NCBI GenBank assembly: GCA_945883565.1
Contig: CAMCXO010000004.1
Location: forward strand, 92,712-156,711
From: Chryseobacterium gleum
GTDB taxonomy: Bacteria; Bacteroidota; Bacteroidia; Flavobacteriales; Schleiferiaceae
Direction: 5' to 3'
DNA length: 64,000 nt
In this document: piece after piece, positions 16,084 through 25,117 of the stretch
Numbering within the stretch: the first letter of the stretch is position 1
Layout: each line of letters starts with the position of its first letter
Made by a program: the position numbers and the translations under genes
Notes under the pieces: generated by a model
What the model was told of the DNA's origin: nothing
Seen by the model: only the letters and a program-made list of their open reading frames with translations
Databases searched by the model: none

Positions 16084-19064
16084 GCAAAAGGCGTTTTATC
16101 GATCGGTTTTTTTCGTTTGATATCGGCGTAACGGGGGTCTGGTTTCATAGAAACCTTTTCCATCCAATCTACCTCTATGCTATAACAATCAAATTCTTCG
16201 GTAACCCTTCCGCTAAAGGCATATACCCCCTTTCCTCTAAAAGGATGTTTGGCAGCCACAGGCGGGAAATGAACCGTATCTATAAATTGGCCTTCCAAAT
16301 CGAGAAAGGTACCAAACAGCATGGCCTGACCTTTGGTTGTACGGGTAGTTTTAACCGTAACCAAATAGCCAATGCAATGAACTCTTTTATTTCTATATTC
16401 GGGCAAGTCGGCCGCTTTTAATGAGCCTTCTTTGATATTATACAGAGCAAAAGGCGAGCAAAGCGGGAAACCCAAAAGCTCTATTTGATCGAAAGCGTCT
16501 TCCAAATCAACCTGATCCAGTTCGGGTAAATGGTATTTTTTTGGCTGTATTTGAAAGAGCTCGGGTAAGGGCGGGGCTTTTTGTGCCGGAGCCATCATAA
16601 GGTGTAAGTCCCATAAAAGCTGCTTTTTATTTCGTTGGCAAAATCGGAAAGCTCCTGCCCGTACCAACAAGCGGGTTTGTTCGATAGGCGCCCCACAACG
16701 CTTTACAAAGTTAGATAGCGATTTAAATGGACCATCGCTTCGGCGAACGTTCAACAGGTGTTCTACAAATCCTTGCTCAAGAGCCTGAATCATGCTTAAG
16801 CCCAAATACAGACGGTTATTAACAAGGTTGCACAGAGCCATACTGTTGTTCACACAGGGGGCTTCAACAATAGCCCCAAGCATTCGGGCTTCGTGCAAAT
16901 ACAGTTCGGGGCTGTAAAATCCTCCGCCATTATTTAGGGTAGCCGTCATGTACTCAAGTGGATAATGGGCCTTCAAAAACAAGCTTTGGTAGCTTTCTAC
17001 GGCGTAAGAAGCTGAATGCCCTTTGGCAAAAGCATAACCGGCGAAGCTCTCAATTTGTCGCCAAACCTCACTGCTTAATTCGATGCTATAGCCCTTTAAA
17101 TCACAACAATCAAAGAATCGCTTTCGTGCTTTTTCAAACTCTTCGCGCCCTCTAAACTTTCCCGACATACCCCTCCTTAAAACATCGGCCTCGGCCAAAC
17201 TTAGGCCGGCAAAATAATGGGCTACTTTAATCACATCTTCCTGGTACACCATTACCCCGAAAGTTTCGGGCATAATATCCAGCATTTGAGGATGGGCATC
17301 GGCCCGTCGTTCAGGATAACGGTAGCGTAAAATGTACTGTCGCATCATCCCCGATTTGGCCACACCCGGACGAATAACCGAGCTGGCCGCCACCAAGCCA
17401 AGATAGTCGTCGACCCGGAGCTTTTTCATTAACATTCGCATAGCCGGCGATTCTACATAAAAACACCCTATGGCGCGAGCATTTCTCAACATATCCTGTA
17501 TAAGCGGGTCGTTTTTAAATGGCCGTATATCGTGTATATCGGGCAATTTTACCTCGGGATAGCGGGCTTTAACCCAAACCAAAGCTTCGCGTATTTTACC
17601 CAATCCCCGTTGACTTAATATATCGAACTTATAAATGGAAGCATCTTCGGCCACTACCATATCAAATTGGGTTGTTGCGTAGCCTTTGGGTGGTAAAAAC
17701 GTGGCTGTAAAATGCTGAATAGGCTTTTCGGTAATCAAAATGCCGCCAGCATGAACGCTTAAATAATTTGGAAAATCTTGAATATAGGCTCCATAGCGCA
17801 GAATGCTTTTACCTACATCATCAAGACTTTGAGGATCCACACGTCCTTCGGCAAGCCGGTCTATATCCAACTTAGGCAGTCCGAAAACCTTTCCCAACTC
17901 ACGCACAACAGCCCGATACTGAAAGCTTACATATGTTCCCAGTAAACTCACATTCGGGAAACGAGAAAAAATAAAGCGCGTAATGTCGTCGCGGTCGGTC
18001 CACGAAAAGTCTATATCAAAATCGGGTGGGTTTACCCGGTAAAGATTAATGAATCGTTCAAAATACAAGTCGAGCTCTACGGGGTCTACATCTGTAATGC
18101 GCATCAAATAGGCCACAATGCTGTTGGCGCCGCTTCCTCTTCCTACATAAAAATAGCCCTTACTTCGTGCGTACTTCAATATGCGCCAATTAATAAGGAA
18201 ATAAGAAACGAAACGCTTTTGACGAATAATTTCCAACTCCTTTTCGAGGCGCTTGCGCACCTCAACATCGGCTTGTGGATAGCGATACGGAAGGTTTTTT
18301 TGGCAGATGTAACGCATCAACCGGTAATCTAAATCTTCGTTTCCGGTATACTGTTTTAAATTGTGGTGCGCATCGGCACGCCCAAACTCGAAATAAATGC
18401 TGCAAAGGTTCAGTAAATCCAAACTTTGCTCAATTAAGTACGGAAAGTCTTCAAGCTGAAGAAACAGCGCATCGCGTTTTGGCAATATTTGGTTGATGTC
18501 GGCAATTTGATCGGAGGGCAATTTGCTAAGCAAACAATTTTGATTTATTGCCCGAAGTAAACGATGGGCGTTAAAATCTCGGCGACTTCTAAATGTTGCT
18601 GCATTTAGCCAAACCAACCGCTCTTTTGGCACATCTATGCGTTTTAAACCCAATCTAATTAAATCAGCCTGTCCAACCCCTATGTACTCGTTTTCGCGCA
18701 ATGGCCTTAAGGGCCTATTAGCCAAAGGATAAACCCAATACACCTGCTCAAGCAGAGGCGGCTGTTCGGGCTCTATGCCCTCGTGCAAGCGTTCAGTAAG
18801 ATGCTTGTTTAGCTCATACCATCCCTCATTGTTCTTGGCTAAGCCCACATATTGTTGCTTAATTCCCTCTCGGAAGTCGATACCCAACACTGGCTTTAAT
18901 CCATAGCCGGGAGCCAAACGCACAAAATCGAGAGCCGCCGATGTGCTATTAATATCGGTAAGGGTTGCCGATTTCCAATTCCCATCGCGAAGCGACTTAA
19001 GCAGTTCTACAGGCGAAATCACGCCATAACGAAGGCTATAATAGCTGTGTACGTTTAAGAGCAT
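16080..19064 (-). CDS. Second DNA polymerase III alpha subunit (DnaE2/ImuC-like, error-prone type)
   Basis: A 994-residue C-family polymerase, shorter than replicative DnaE (about 1160 or more). The polymerase aspartates are present: D350 and D352 in PDFDIDF, and D481 in YKFDIL. A helix-hairpin-helix region and a C-terminal OB fold (VHCIGYLV) follow. The N-terminal PHP domain is altered: the usual HxH is NVH (residues 4-6) and the usual TDH is TDI (36-38), so its metal site looks inactive. Coupling to dinB and closeness to a LexA-like gene suggest translesion synthesis rather than replication; this is inference. Confidence 0.88.
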   Translation of the reverse strand: MLLNVHSYYSLRYGVISPVELLKSLRDGNWKSATLTDINSTSAALDFVRLAPGYGLKPVLGIDFREGIKQQYVGLAKNNEGWYELNKHLTERLHEGIEPEQPPLLEQVYWVYPLANRPLRPLRENEYIGVGQADLIRLGLKRIDVPKERLVWLNAATFRSRRDFNAHRLLRAINQNCLLSKLPSDQIADINQILPKRDALFLQLEDFPYLIEQSLDLLNLCSIYFEFGRADAHHNLKQYTGNEDLDYRLMRYICQKNLPYRYPQADVEVRKRLEKELEIIRQKRFVSYFLINWRILKYARSKGYFYVGRGSGANSIVAYLMRITDVDPVELDLYFERFINLYRVNPPDFDIDFSWTDRDDITRFIFSRFPNVSLLGTYVSFQYRAVVRELGKVFGLPKLDIDRLAEGRVDPQSLDDVGKSILRYGAYIQDFPNYLSVHAGGILITEKPIQHFTATFLPPKGYATTQFDMVVAEDASIYKFDILSQRGLGKIREALVWVKARYPEVKLPDIHDIRPFKNDPLIQDMLRNARAIGCFYVESPAMRMLMKKLRVDDYLGLVAASSVIRPGVAKSGMMRQYILRYRYPERRADAHPQMLDIMPETFGVMVYQEDVIKVAHYFAGLSLAEADVLRRGMSGKFRGREEFEKARKRFFDCCDLKGYSIELSSEVWRQIESFAGYAFAKGHSASYAVESYQSLFLKAHYPLEYMTATLNNGGGFYSPELYLHEARMLGAIVEAPCVNNSMALCNLVNNRLYLGLSMIQALEQGFVEHLLNVRRSDGPFKSLSNFVKRCGAPIEQTRLLVRAGAFRFCQRNKKQLLWDLHLMMAPAQKAPPLPELFQIQPKKYHLPELDQVDLEDAFDQIELLGFPLCSPFALYNIKEGSLKAADLPEYRNKRVHCIGYLVTVKTTRTTKGQAMLFGTFLDLEGQFIDTVHFPPVAAKHPFRGKGVYAFSGRVTEEFDCYSIEVDWMEKVSMKPDPRYADIKRKKPIDKTPFA

Positions 19065-19504
19065 GACTCTAAATATTAATGAACTATAAAAACCCTGTGT
19101 CCAACTGACTATAAAAGCTATTGTCTCTTCGTTTTAATTGGACTTTAGTACTCAATTCGCCTTAAAAACCGAAGTACCGCACTGCACACTAAAACACCCT
19201 TACAGAACCCAAGGCTCCCATATAATTTGGAAAACAGGGCCATTTGCAGTGACAGCTTTATAATTTAAAACTTCAACAGGCTTTGTTACAAAACACGGCA
19301 GGTTGTGAACGTTTTGTAGAATAGCCAAGGCCTTAATAAAAAAAGCCAAGGAGCGAGTCTAAATTGCCTAAAGCCTCTCTTATTTAAAGCATAAAAAGCC
19401 ATAAATCCACACCTAAGTCTAATCCAAAGCAAACTGAAAAGCGCCTTACAACATAAATATTTCCTCAGGCATTCAAAGGAGCAAGCCTGGCTTCAGCTGC
19501 CATT
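19065..19504. other. 440-base gap without a recognisable gene
   Basis: No convincing coding frame, RNA gene or terminator hairpin is seen. Next to the DnaE start, ACTATAAAA occurs twice in the same direction (19083-19091 and 19108-19116), 25 bases apart. The rest is AT-rich and unremarkable. It separates the lexA-like/SRAP pair from the dnaE/dinB pair and probably carries the promoter of the latter. Confidence 0.5.
19083..19116 (-). promoter_or_regulatory. Direct repeat ACTATAAAA upstream of the DnaE2-like gene
   Basis: Two identical 9-base copies (19083-19091, 19108-19116) lie 19 to 52 bases upstream of the DnaE start at 19064. On the coding strand they read TTTTATAGT. A TATAGTT stretch also occurs upstream of the LexA-like gene (within 21191-21202), in the other orientation. 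They could be regulator sites or only AT-rich promoter sequence. Confidence 0.3.
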
Positions 19505-20317
19505 CTATTCTTCCTCTTTCATTTTCCTGATTCTGGCCGAGGTATGGCCCATGCCCTGTAGTTTAAGATCTTCAAATACCCTAAACTGCACATCGCGGTA
19601 AACCGGATCACCTATTGGATTAAGAACCTGTACATCTTTAAAACCCGGCTTTTTAATATCGGCAGAAATGGGCCATGCATTAAGCTCAGACTCCGGATAG
19701 GGATTCAAAGCACCCAATACCTCGTTTAAATCGAGCCCATTATTTAGCCATGCGCGCTCCCATTCTGGTTTTAGAATTATTGGGCTTCGGTGATGGCCTA
19801 TGCGCTGCATAAGCGCGTTGGCCACTGTGGTTAAAATGGCAAAGCTGTACACAATTTCACCTGTAGAAGGGTCTGTCCAATGATCCCATATGCCCGCCAT
19901 GGCAAAAAGTTTTTTTTCGCCTCTAAGATGAACGTAGTAAGGCTTGCTAAGCTTCTCTTTTTCGGGACCTTCAATAAAACCATCGGCCAGTACCAGACAA
20001 CGCTGGCTTCTAATTGGCTTGCGAAAAGCTGGTTTTTGAAGTATGCCCGGTGCCCCCCTGTAAGTGGGGTTATTGTCAAGATTGTGATCGCCTTCTAAGC
20101 GCGCATTAATTAAATACATTCGTTTCTTAGCCCAAAAAGGACTTAATCCAAAGCGAAAGAATTGTATGATGTTGGGTCTCTGATTTGTAATTACCGGCGC
20201 CCGTTCGCTCGGCGAAACATTGGGATTGGGCATATACAAACCCGGTTTTTCTACCTTGGCCCCAAAACGTTCTTCCACAACTTCAATTCGGCTTATGGTG
20301 GTATAGCGTCCGCACAT
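19505..20317 (-). CDS. SOS response-associated peptidase (SRAP / YedK-HMCES family)
   Basis: A 270-residue SRAP protein. The family protects abasic sites in single-stranded DNA by forming a covalent link through Cys2. The N-terminus reads MCGRYT, so Cys2 is present, and N71 (NARLE), E116 (ADGFIE) and a histidine at 175/176 (GHHRSP) match the known active site. It is 60 bases downstream of the LexA-like gene on the same strand, which suggests one transcript under that repressor. Confidence 0.93.
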   Translation of the reverse strand: MCGRYTTISRIEVVEERFGAKVEKPGLYMPNPNVSPSERAPVITNQRPNIIQFFRFGLSPFWAKKRMYLINARLEGDHNLDNNPTYRGAPGILQKPAFRKPIRSQRCLVLADGFIEGPEKEKLSKPYYVHLRGEKKLFAMAGIWDHWTDPSTGEIVYSFAILTTVANALMQRIGHHRSPIILKPEWERAWLNNGLDLNEVLGALNPYPESELNAWPISADIKKPGFKDVQVLNPIGDPVYRDVQFRVFEDLKLQGMGHTSARIRKMKEEE

Positions 20318-20376
20318 AATGGTTCTCGAATTCCTATTTTTTGATTTTCATATTCTTTAAACAACTGCCTCGAAAC

Positions 20377-21153
20377 CTAATCACCTACAATGCGTTGACG
20401 GATATCGCGAACATCTTCGCGTATTTCGCGCAATACCTCACTCACGTGCTTCACCTGACCTGCTCCCTCGCCTGCTTCCGGCAAGCGAAAACTCACAAAC
20501 CCCTTAGCCCTCCAAACCTCTGAAATCTGATCGGCTAAAACAGCATACGGCTCATAAGCAGGGTTGTCTGACTTTAGTAAAAAAAAACCATCTTGCTGCA
20601 AGCGGTTAATCACCCTTTTGTACACCACCCCATCGTCTTTGGTAACTACCACATGGCATTCGTCGCTGTTTACTTCGCGCCAGTCGGTAATGTACTCGCA
20701 CATAATATATGCGCCAGGTGGCACGGGCAGCATGCTATCGCCTTTAATTTGAAATACCCTATATGTGCGATTGGGCGATAACTCTATAAATGGCATCCGG
20801 AAATGGGGCAGGCGCCTTATAAAATCCACATCACCATAACCACGCGCATAACCCGCCGATGCTTTTATCGGAACCAATGTAAGCTGCTCTTGATTATCGG
20901 CATCTACAGCAACAGGCAATACCCTAAGCATTCTTCCCTGAAGATCGGCTTCGCCCAAGGCACCATCGCCCGCCAATGCATCGAGGCTACACCCGAAAAT
21001 TTGCGCCATTAAACGCAAAATCGAAAGCCGGGGTTCCGCCCTCCCATCTTCATAAGCCCCAATAGCCGAACGGTTTACCCCAAGGCGCTCCGCCAATTCG
21101 CCCTGCGTTAAATCCAGGCGCTTACGAAATGTGCGTATATTGTTTGCTAGCAT
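20377..21153 (-). CDS. LexA-like repressor: XRE helix-turn-helix fused to S24 peptidase
   Basis: A 258-residue regulator. An XRE-type HTH occupies residues about 5-60 (LTQGELAERLGVNRSAIGAYE). The S24 domain follows, with a likely self-cleavage site A100-G101 (KASAGYA), nucleophile S140 in KGDSM and lysine K179 in VYKRV; spacing resembles LexA/UmuD. Many Bacteroidota lack a classical LexA, and such XRE-S24 proteins may fill its role. It is first in a same-strand series with SRAP, DnaE2-like and DinB, all damage-related, so DNA-damage-triggered derepression is a reasonable inference. Confidence 0.9.
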   Translation of the reverse strand: MLANNIRTFRKRLDLTQGELAERLGVNRSAIGAYEDGRAEPRLSILRLMAQIFGCSLDALAGDGALGEADLQGRMLRVLPVAVDADNQEQLTLVPIKASAGYARGYGDVDFIRRLPHFRMPFIELSPNRTYRVFQIKGDSMLPVPPGAYIMCEYITDWREVNSDECHVVVTKDDGVVYKRVINRLQQDGFFLLKSDNPAYEPYAVLADQISEVWRAKGFVSFRLPEAGEGAGQVKHVSEVLREIREDVRDIRQRIVGD

Positions 21154-21171
21154 AAGTGATTTTTTACACTG

Positions 21172-21184
21172 CTAATATAATTAG
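21172..21184. promoter_or_regulatory. Candidate operator CTAAT-N3-ATTAG upstream of the LexA-like gene
   Basis: CTAATATAATTAG is an inverted repeat with 5-base arms around ATA, located 19 to 31 bases upstream of the LexA-like start, where an autoregulatory operator would lie. The divergent prohibitin-like gene starts at 21358. The sequence is AT-rich and short, so the call is tentative. Confidence 0.35.
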
Positions 21185-21357
21185 AATGTGAATATAGTTG
21201 TCTTTTTAAGAAAACTTTTTTAACCCCTGAAAACCTTCAATAAACAACCATTACCCCCGGCAAACCCACACCAAAAACGGGCATTTTTGCGTCAACTCGC
21301 ACAATATTGCCTTCTAAGAACGACCTTTGAAGCAACGCTAACTTTAATTCATTTCAA

Positions 21358-22173
21358 ATGGACCGCAAACGCACCACCCTCATTCTGGCCCTTGCCATTT
21401 CTGTCCTTTTGGTTATTATTCTCTGGTCAAGCCTCACCTTTACCGTAAATACAGGCGAAAAAGCTGTAATCTTCCACACATTTGGAGGAGGATTAAACAA
21501 AGAAAAAGTATACGGACAAGGTTTTCACCTTAAGCTACCATGGGATAAAGTGTTTATTTACGATGTTAAACTAAAAGAAGCCAGTGGAAACATGCAGGTG
21601 CTCTCGCGCAATGGGCTTACCATAAATACAGATTTAAGCTACCGCTTTAAACCCATGGACAGCAGAATAGGCTATTTGCACGATGAAATAGGGCCAGGCT
21701 ACCACGAACGTATTGTATTGCCGCAAGTACGTTCGGCAACTCGTGAGGTTATTGGCAAGTATTTGCCCGAAGAACTCTATTCAACCAAACGAGAGGCCAT
21801 TCAAGAAGAAATATTTGAAAGCACCGCCAAAGCCTTAGCCGATAAAAACCTCTTACTAGATGCCGTACTTATACGCGAAGTAATCCTGCCTCAAAAGCTT
21901 CAGGCAGCCATAGAGCGAAAACTCGAGCAAGAACAATCGTCGCTCGAATACGAATTTAAACTCGAAAGTGCCCGACGGGAAGCAGACCGAATAAAAATTG
22001 AGGCCGAAGGCAAAGCCATGGCATTCAATATTATAAGCGCTTCATTGAACGATAAAATTCTGCGTGAAAAAGGAATAGAAGCCACCATGCAATTGGCAAA
22101 AAGCGAAAACGCCAAAGTGGTTATTATTGGCGCCGGAAAAGATGGCTTACCCTTAATTCTAGGCAATCAATAA
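21358..22173 (+). CDS. Prohibitin-like SPFH/Band 7 membrane protein
   Basis: A 271-residue protein with one N-terminal membrane segment (about 8-28), an SPFH/Band 7 domain (about 30-185; FHTFGGGLNKEKVYGQGFHLKLP is typical of prohibitins), and a charged helical tail with EYEFKLESARREADRIKIEAEG. Such proteins form ring assemblies on membranes and often modulate proteases such as FtsH; this is family knowledge. It lies three bases before the methyltransferase gene, so the two are likely co-transcribed. Confidence 0.9.
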   Translation: MDRKRTTLILALAISVLLVIILWSSLTFTVNTGEKAVIFHTFGGGLNKEKVYGQGFHLKLPWDKVFIYDVKLKEASGNMQVLSRNGLTINTDLSYRFKPMDSRIGYLHDEIGPGYHERIVLPQVRSATREVIGKYLPEELYSTKREAIQEEIFESTAKALADKNLLLDAVLIREVILPQKLQAAIERKLEQEQSSLEYEFKLESARREADRIKIEAEGKAMAFNIISASLNDKILREKGIEATMQLAKSENAKVVIIGAGKDGLPLILGNQ

Positions 22174-22176
22174 TTT

Positions 22177-22935
22177 ATGAGCTTTAAATACCAATTCGAC
22201 CTACCGCTCGACGATCCGAAGCGAACAGTTCAACATGGCGAAATAATTAGAAAAAAACGATTTACAAGAGAACTTTACACCAAATGGTACGCCTTTTTTG
22301 AGCGATGCTGGCAAAATTGCCCTAAAGGCCTTATGGTCGAATTGGGAGCCGGAGCCGGTTTCTTCAAAAACATAAAACCTGATGTTATCACATCCGACAT
22401 CATGCCACTTCCGGGCAACGACATGGCCTTCTCGGCACTTGAAATGCCCTTCGAAGATCAATCTTTGGGCGGCATTTTTATGATTGATACCTTTCACCAC
22501 ATTCCAAATAGCCAAATATTTTTGCAAGAAGCCTCCCGCTGCCTCAAGCCTAAAGGCCGTGTTTGCATGGTTGAGCCCGCCAATAGCCTTTGGGGGCGCT
22601 TTGTTTACCAAAATTTTCACCACGAACCCTTTTTGCCAAACGCTCAAGATTGGACCATCCCTCCTTCAGGGCCGCTCTCTGGTGCCAATGGTGCACTGCC
22701 CTGGATAGTGTTTGAGCGCGATAAAACCACATTTAATCAACGTTTTCCAGAGTTCGAAATAAAGAAGGTAAGCTACATAAATCCAATTACTTACCTCATT
22801 AGTGGGGGGGTAAGCTATAGACAACTTTTGCCCGACTTTAGCTATCCGGTAGTAGCCGCTATTGATGGTATTTTACCCAAAATAAGTCCCCAATTTTCAA
22901 TGTTTATGCATATTGAGCTGGTAAAAAACGCGTAA
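22177..22935 (+). CDS. Class I SAM-dependent methyltransferase
   Basis: A 252-residue protein with the Rossmann methyltransferase motif I VELGAGAGFF (54-63), the acidic motif around SDIMPLP, and motif post-II DTFHHIPNS with the downstream CLKPKGRVCMVEP, as in Methyltransf_11 proteins. The C-terminal part (SYINPITYLISGGVSYRQLLP) looks hydrophobic and may bind a lipid or polyprenyl substrate. The substrate is unknown. It follows the prohibitin-like gene after three bases. Confidence 0.82.
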   Translation: MSFKYQFDLPLDDPKRTVQHGEIIRKKRFTRELYTKWYAFFERCWQNCPKGLMVELGAGAGFFKNIKPDVITSDIMPLPGNDMAFSALEMPFEDQSLGGIFMIDTFHHIPNSQIFLQEASRCLKPKGRVCMVEPANSLWGRFVYQNFHHEPFLPNAQDWTIPPSGPLSGANGALPWIVFERDKTTFNQRFPEFEIKKVSYINPITYLISGGVSYRQLLPDFSYPVVAAIDGILPKISPQFSMFMHIELVKNA

Positions 22936-23086
22936 ATAATTCATAACCTCATAACCATCAACCAAAATGCCTAGAATTAGCAAATACGCTTCAATTGCAT
23001 TAGCCCAAGTGGTTTTAAAACAATTTACCCCATAAACGGAGTTAAAATAGAAGCCATTAACCGAAACTTCTAACAATATTCACCAA

Positions 23087-25114
23087 ATGAATACTTCTCA
23101 AAGCGACTTAGCGGCTTTTAGAGCCGAAATCCTCGCAGGAATTCCTAACCCTTTGCCAGAGCCGAAACCTTTCGACACAATTGTAAACCACGCCCCGAAG
23201 CGTAAGCGCATTTTAAGTAAAGAAGAAACCATTCTGGCTCTGAAAAATGCTCTGCGATACTTCGAAAAAGATACCCACGAAGTTCTTATTCCAGAATTTT
23301 TAAACGAACTGGAAAAATACGGTCGAATTTATATGTACCGTCTACGCCCCAATTACGAAATGTATGCGCGCCCGATCGATCATTATCCGGCAAAATGCAA
23401 TCAAGCCGCTGCCATTATGCTGATGATACAAAATAACCTCGATCCAAGAGTGGCCCAACACCCTCATGAGCTTATCACCTATGGCGGAAATGGCTCCGTT
23501 TTTCAAAATTGGGCTCAATACCGATTGTGCATGCAGTATTTGGCTACCATGACAGATGAACAAACCCTTCATATGTATAGCGGCCATCCTATGGGGCTGT
23601 TTCCGAGTAGTAAAGAAGCTCCTCGCGTGGTAGTTACCAATGGTATGATGATTCCTAACTATTCGAAACCCGACGATTGGGAAAGATATAATGCTTTAGG
23701 GGTTACTCAATACGGGCAAATGACGGCTGGTTCTTATATGTATATTGGCCCACAAGGCATTGTGCATGGCACTACCATTACCGTTCTCAACGCAGGTAGA
23801 ATGATTTCAAAATCGGGTGAAGGATTAGAAGGTAAACTATTTGTTACCAGTGGATTGGGCGGAATGAGCGGTGCCCAGCCCAAAGCGGGCAATATTGCAG
23901 GTTGCATTAGTGTTACGGCCGAAATGAACCCAAAAGCCCTTCATACCCGACACAGCCAAGGTTGGGTAGATGAGGTTATTTTATCCTTGCCTGAACTGTC
24001 ACAAAGGGTATTAAAAGCAAAGGCCTCTAAGGAGGTGATTTCTATCGCATTTCTTGGAAATATTGTGGATGTTTGGGAGCATTTCTTGAAAGAAAACATT
24101 TTTGTTGATTTAGGCTCAGACCAAACTTCCCTGCATAATCCATGGGCAGGTGGCTATTATCCAGTTGATTTAAGCTTTGAAGAGAGTAATCAACTCATGG
24201 CCGAAAATCCTGAGCGTTTTCACGAAGCTGTAGTAAAAAGCTTGAAGCGACACGCCAATGCCATCAATGCCCATACGGCTAATGGCACCTATTTTTTCGA
24301 TTATGGCAATGCTTTTTTGCTAGAGGCATCGCGTGCCGGAGCTGATATATTGGCCGAAAACGGAATCGACTTTAAGTACCCATCCTATGTTCAGGATATT
24401 ATGGGTCCAATGTGTTTCGATTATGGTTTTGGTCCATTTAGATGGGTTTGCGCTTCAGGCAAAGCAGATGATTTGCGTTTATCTGACCGAATTGCGGCCG
24501 AAGTGTTAAAAAAGCTATCTGAAAAAGCACCTCAAGAGATTAAACAGCAAATGGATGACAATTTGCGTTGGATTTTATCGGCTGAGCAAAATAATTTAGT
24601 GGTTGGGTCTCAAGCGCGTATTTTATACGCCGACTCTGAGGGCCGAATTGAAATTGCCAAAGCTTTCAACCGAGCAATCGCAGAGAATAAACTTGGCCCC
24701 GTTATTTTAGGCAGAGACCATCACGATGTTTCAGGTACCGATTCGCCTTATCGCGAAACCTCCAATATTTACGACGGAAGCCGATTTACCGCTGATATGG
24801 CCATACACAATGTAATTGGAGATGGGTTTAGAGGTGCCACTTGGGTTAGCATACACAATGGTGGTGGTGTTGGGTGGGGTGAAGTTATAAATGGTGGTTT
24901 TGGAATTCTGTTAGATGGCAGCTATGAAGCCGAAAAACGTCTTGAAAACATGTTGTTTTTTGATGTAAACAATGGCATTGCCCGACGAAACTGGGCAAGA
25001 AACCCAGCTGCCCGTTTTGCCATTGAGCGCGAAATGTTACGCAGCCCGAACCTGCGTATAACTTTGCCTAATGAAGCTGATGAGGCCTACCTTCGCCAAT
25101 TCTTAAACCATTAA
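23087..25114 (+). CDS. hutU: Urocanate hydratase
   Basis: A 675-residue enzyme that converts urocanate to imidazolonepropionate with a tightly bound NAD+, the second step of histidine breakdown. Characteristic stretches: TYGGNGSVFQNWAQ, MYSGHPMGLFPS, VTNGMMIPNYS, the NAD-binding GLGGMSGAQPKA, and CASGKADDLRLSD near the C-terminal third. It is longer than the 550-residue Proteobacterial enzyme, as is common in Bacteroidota. No hutH, hutI or hutG is nearby, so the rest of the pathway must be elsewhere. Only three bases separate it from the OmpH gene. Confidence 0.95.
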   Translation: MNTSQSDLAAFRAEILAGIPNPLPEPKPFDTIVNHAPKRKRILSKEETILALKNALRYFEKDTHEVLIPEFLNELEKYGRIYMYRLRPNYEMYARPIDHYPAKCNQAAAIMLMIQNNLDPRVAQHPHELITYGGNGSVFQNWAQYRLCMQYLATMTDEQTLHMYSGHPMGLFPSSKEAPRVVVTNGMMIPNYSKPDDWERYNALGVTQYGQMTAGSYMYIGPQGIVHGTTITVLNAGRMISKSGEGLEGKLFVTSGLGGMSGAQPKAGNIAGCISVTAEMNPKALHTRHSQGWVDEVILSLPELSQRVLKAKASKEVISIAFLGNIVDVWEHFLKENIFVDLGSDQTSLHNPWAGGYYPVDLSFEESNQLMAENPERFHEAVVKSLKRHANAINAHTANGTYFFDYGNAFLLEASRAGADILAENGIDFKYPSYVQDIMGPMCFDYGFGPFRWVCASGKADDLRLSDRIAAEVLKKLSEKAPQEIKQQMDDNLRWILSAEQNNLVVGSQARILYADSEGRIEIAKAFNRAIAENKLGPVILGRDHHDVSGTDSPYRETSNIYDGSRFTADMAIHNVIGDGFRGATWVSIHNGGGVGWGEVINGGFGILLDGSYEAEKRLENMLFFDVNNGIARRNWARNPAARFAIEREMLRSPNLRITLPNEADEAYLRQFLNH

Positions 25115-25117
25115 AAC

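Noticed and set aside
16074..16421. 115-codon plus-strand frame over the DnaE C-terminus
   Set aside because: It is antisense to the OB-fold region of the DnaE2-like gene, whose frame is well supported by motifs.
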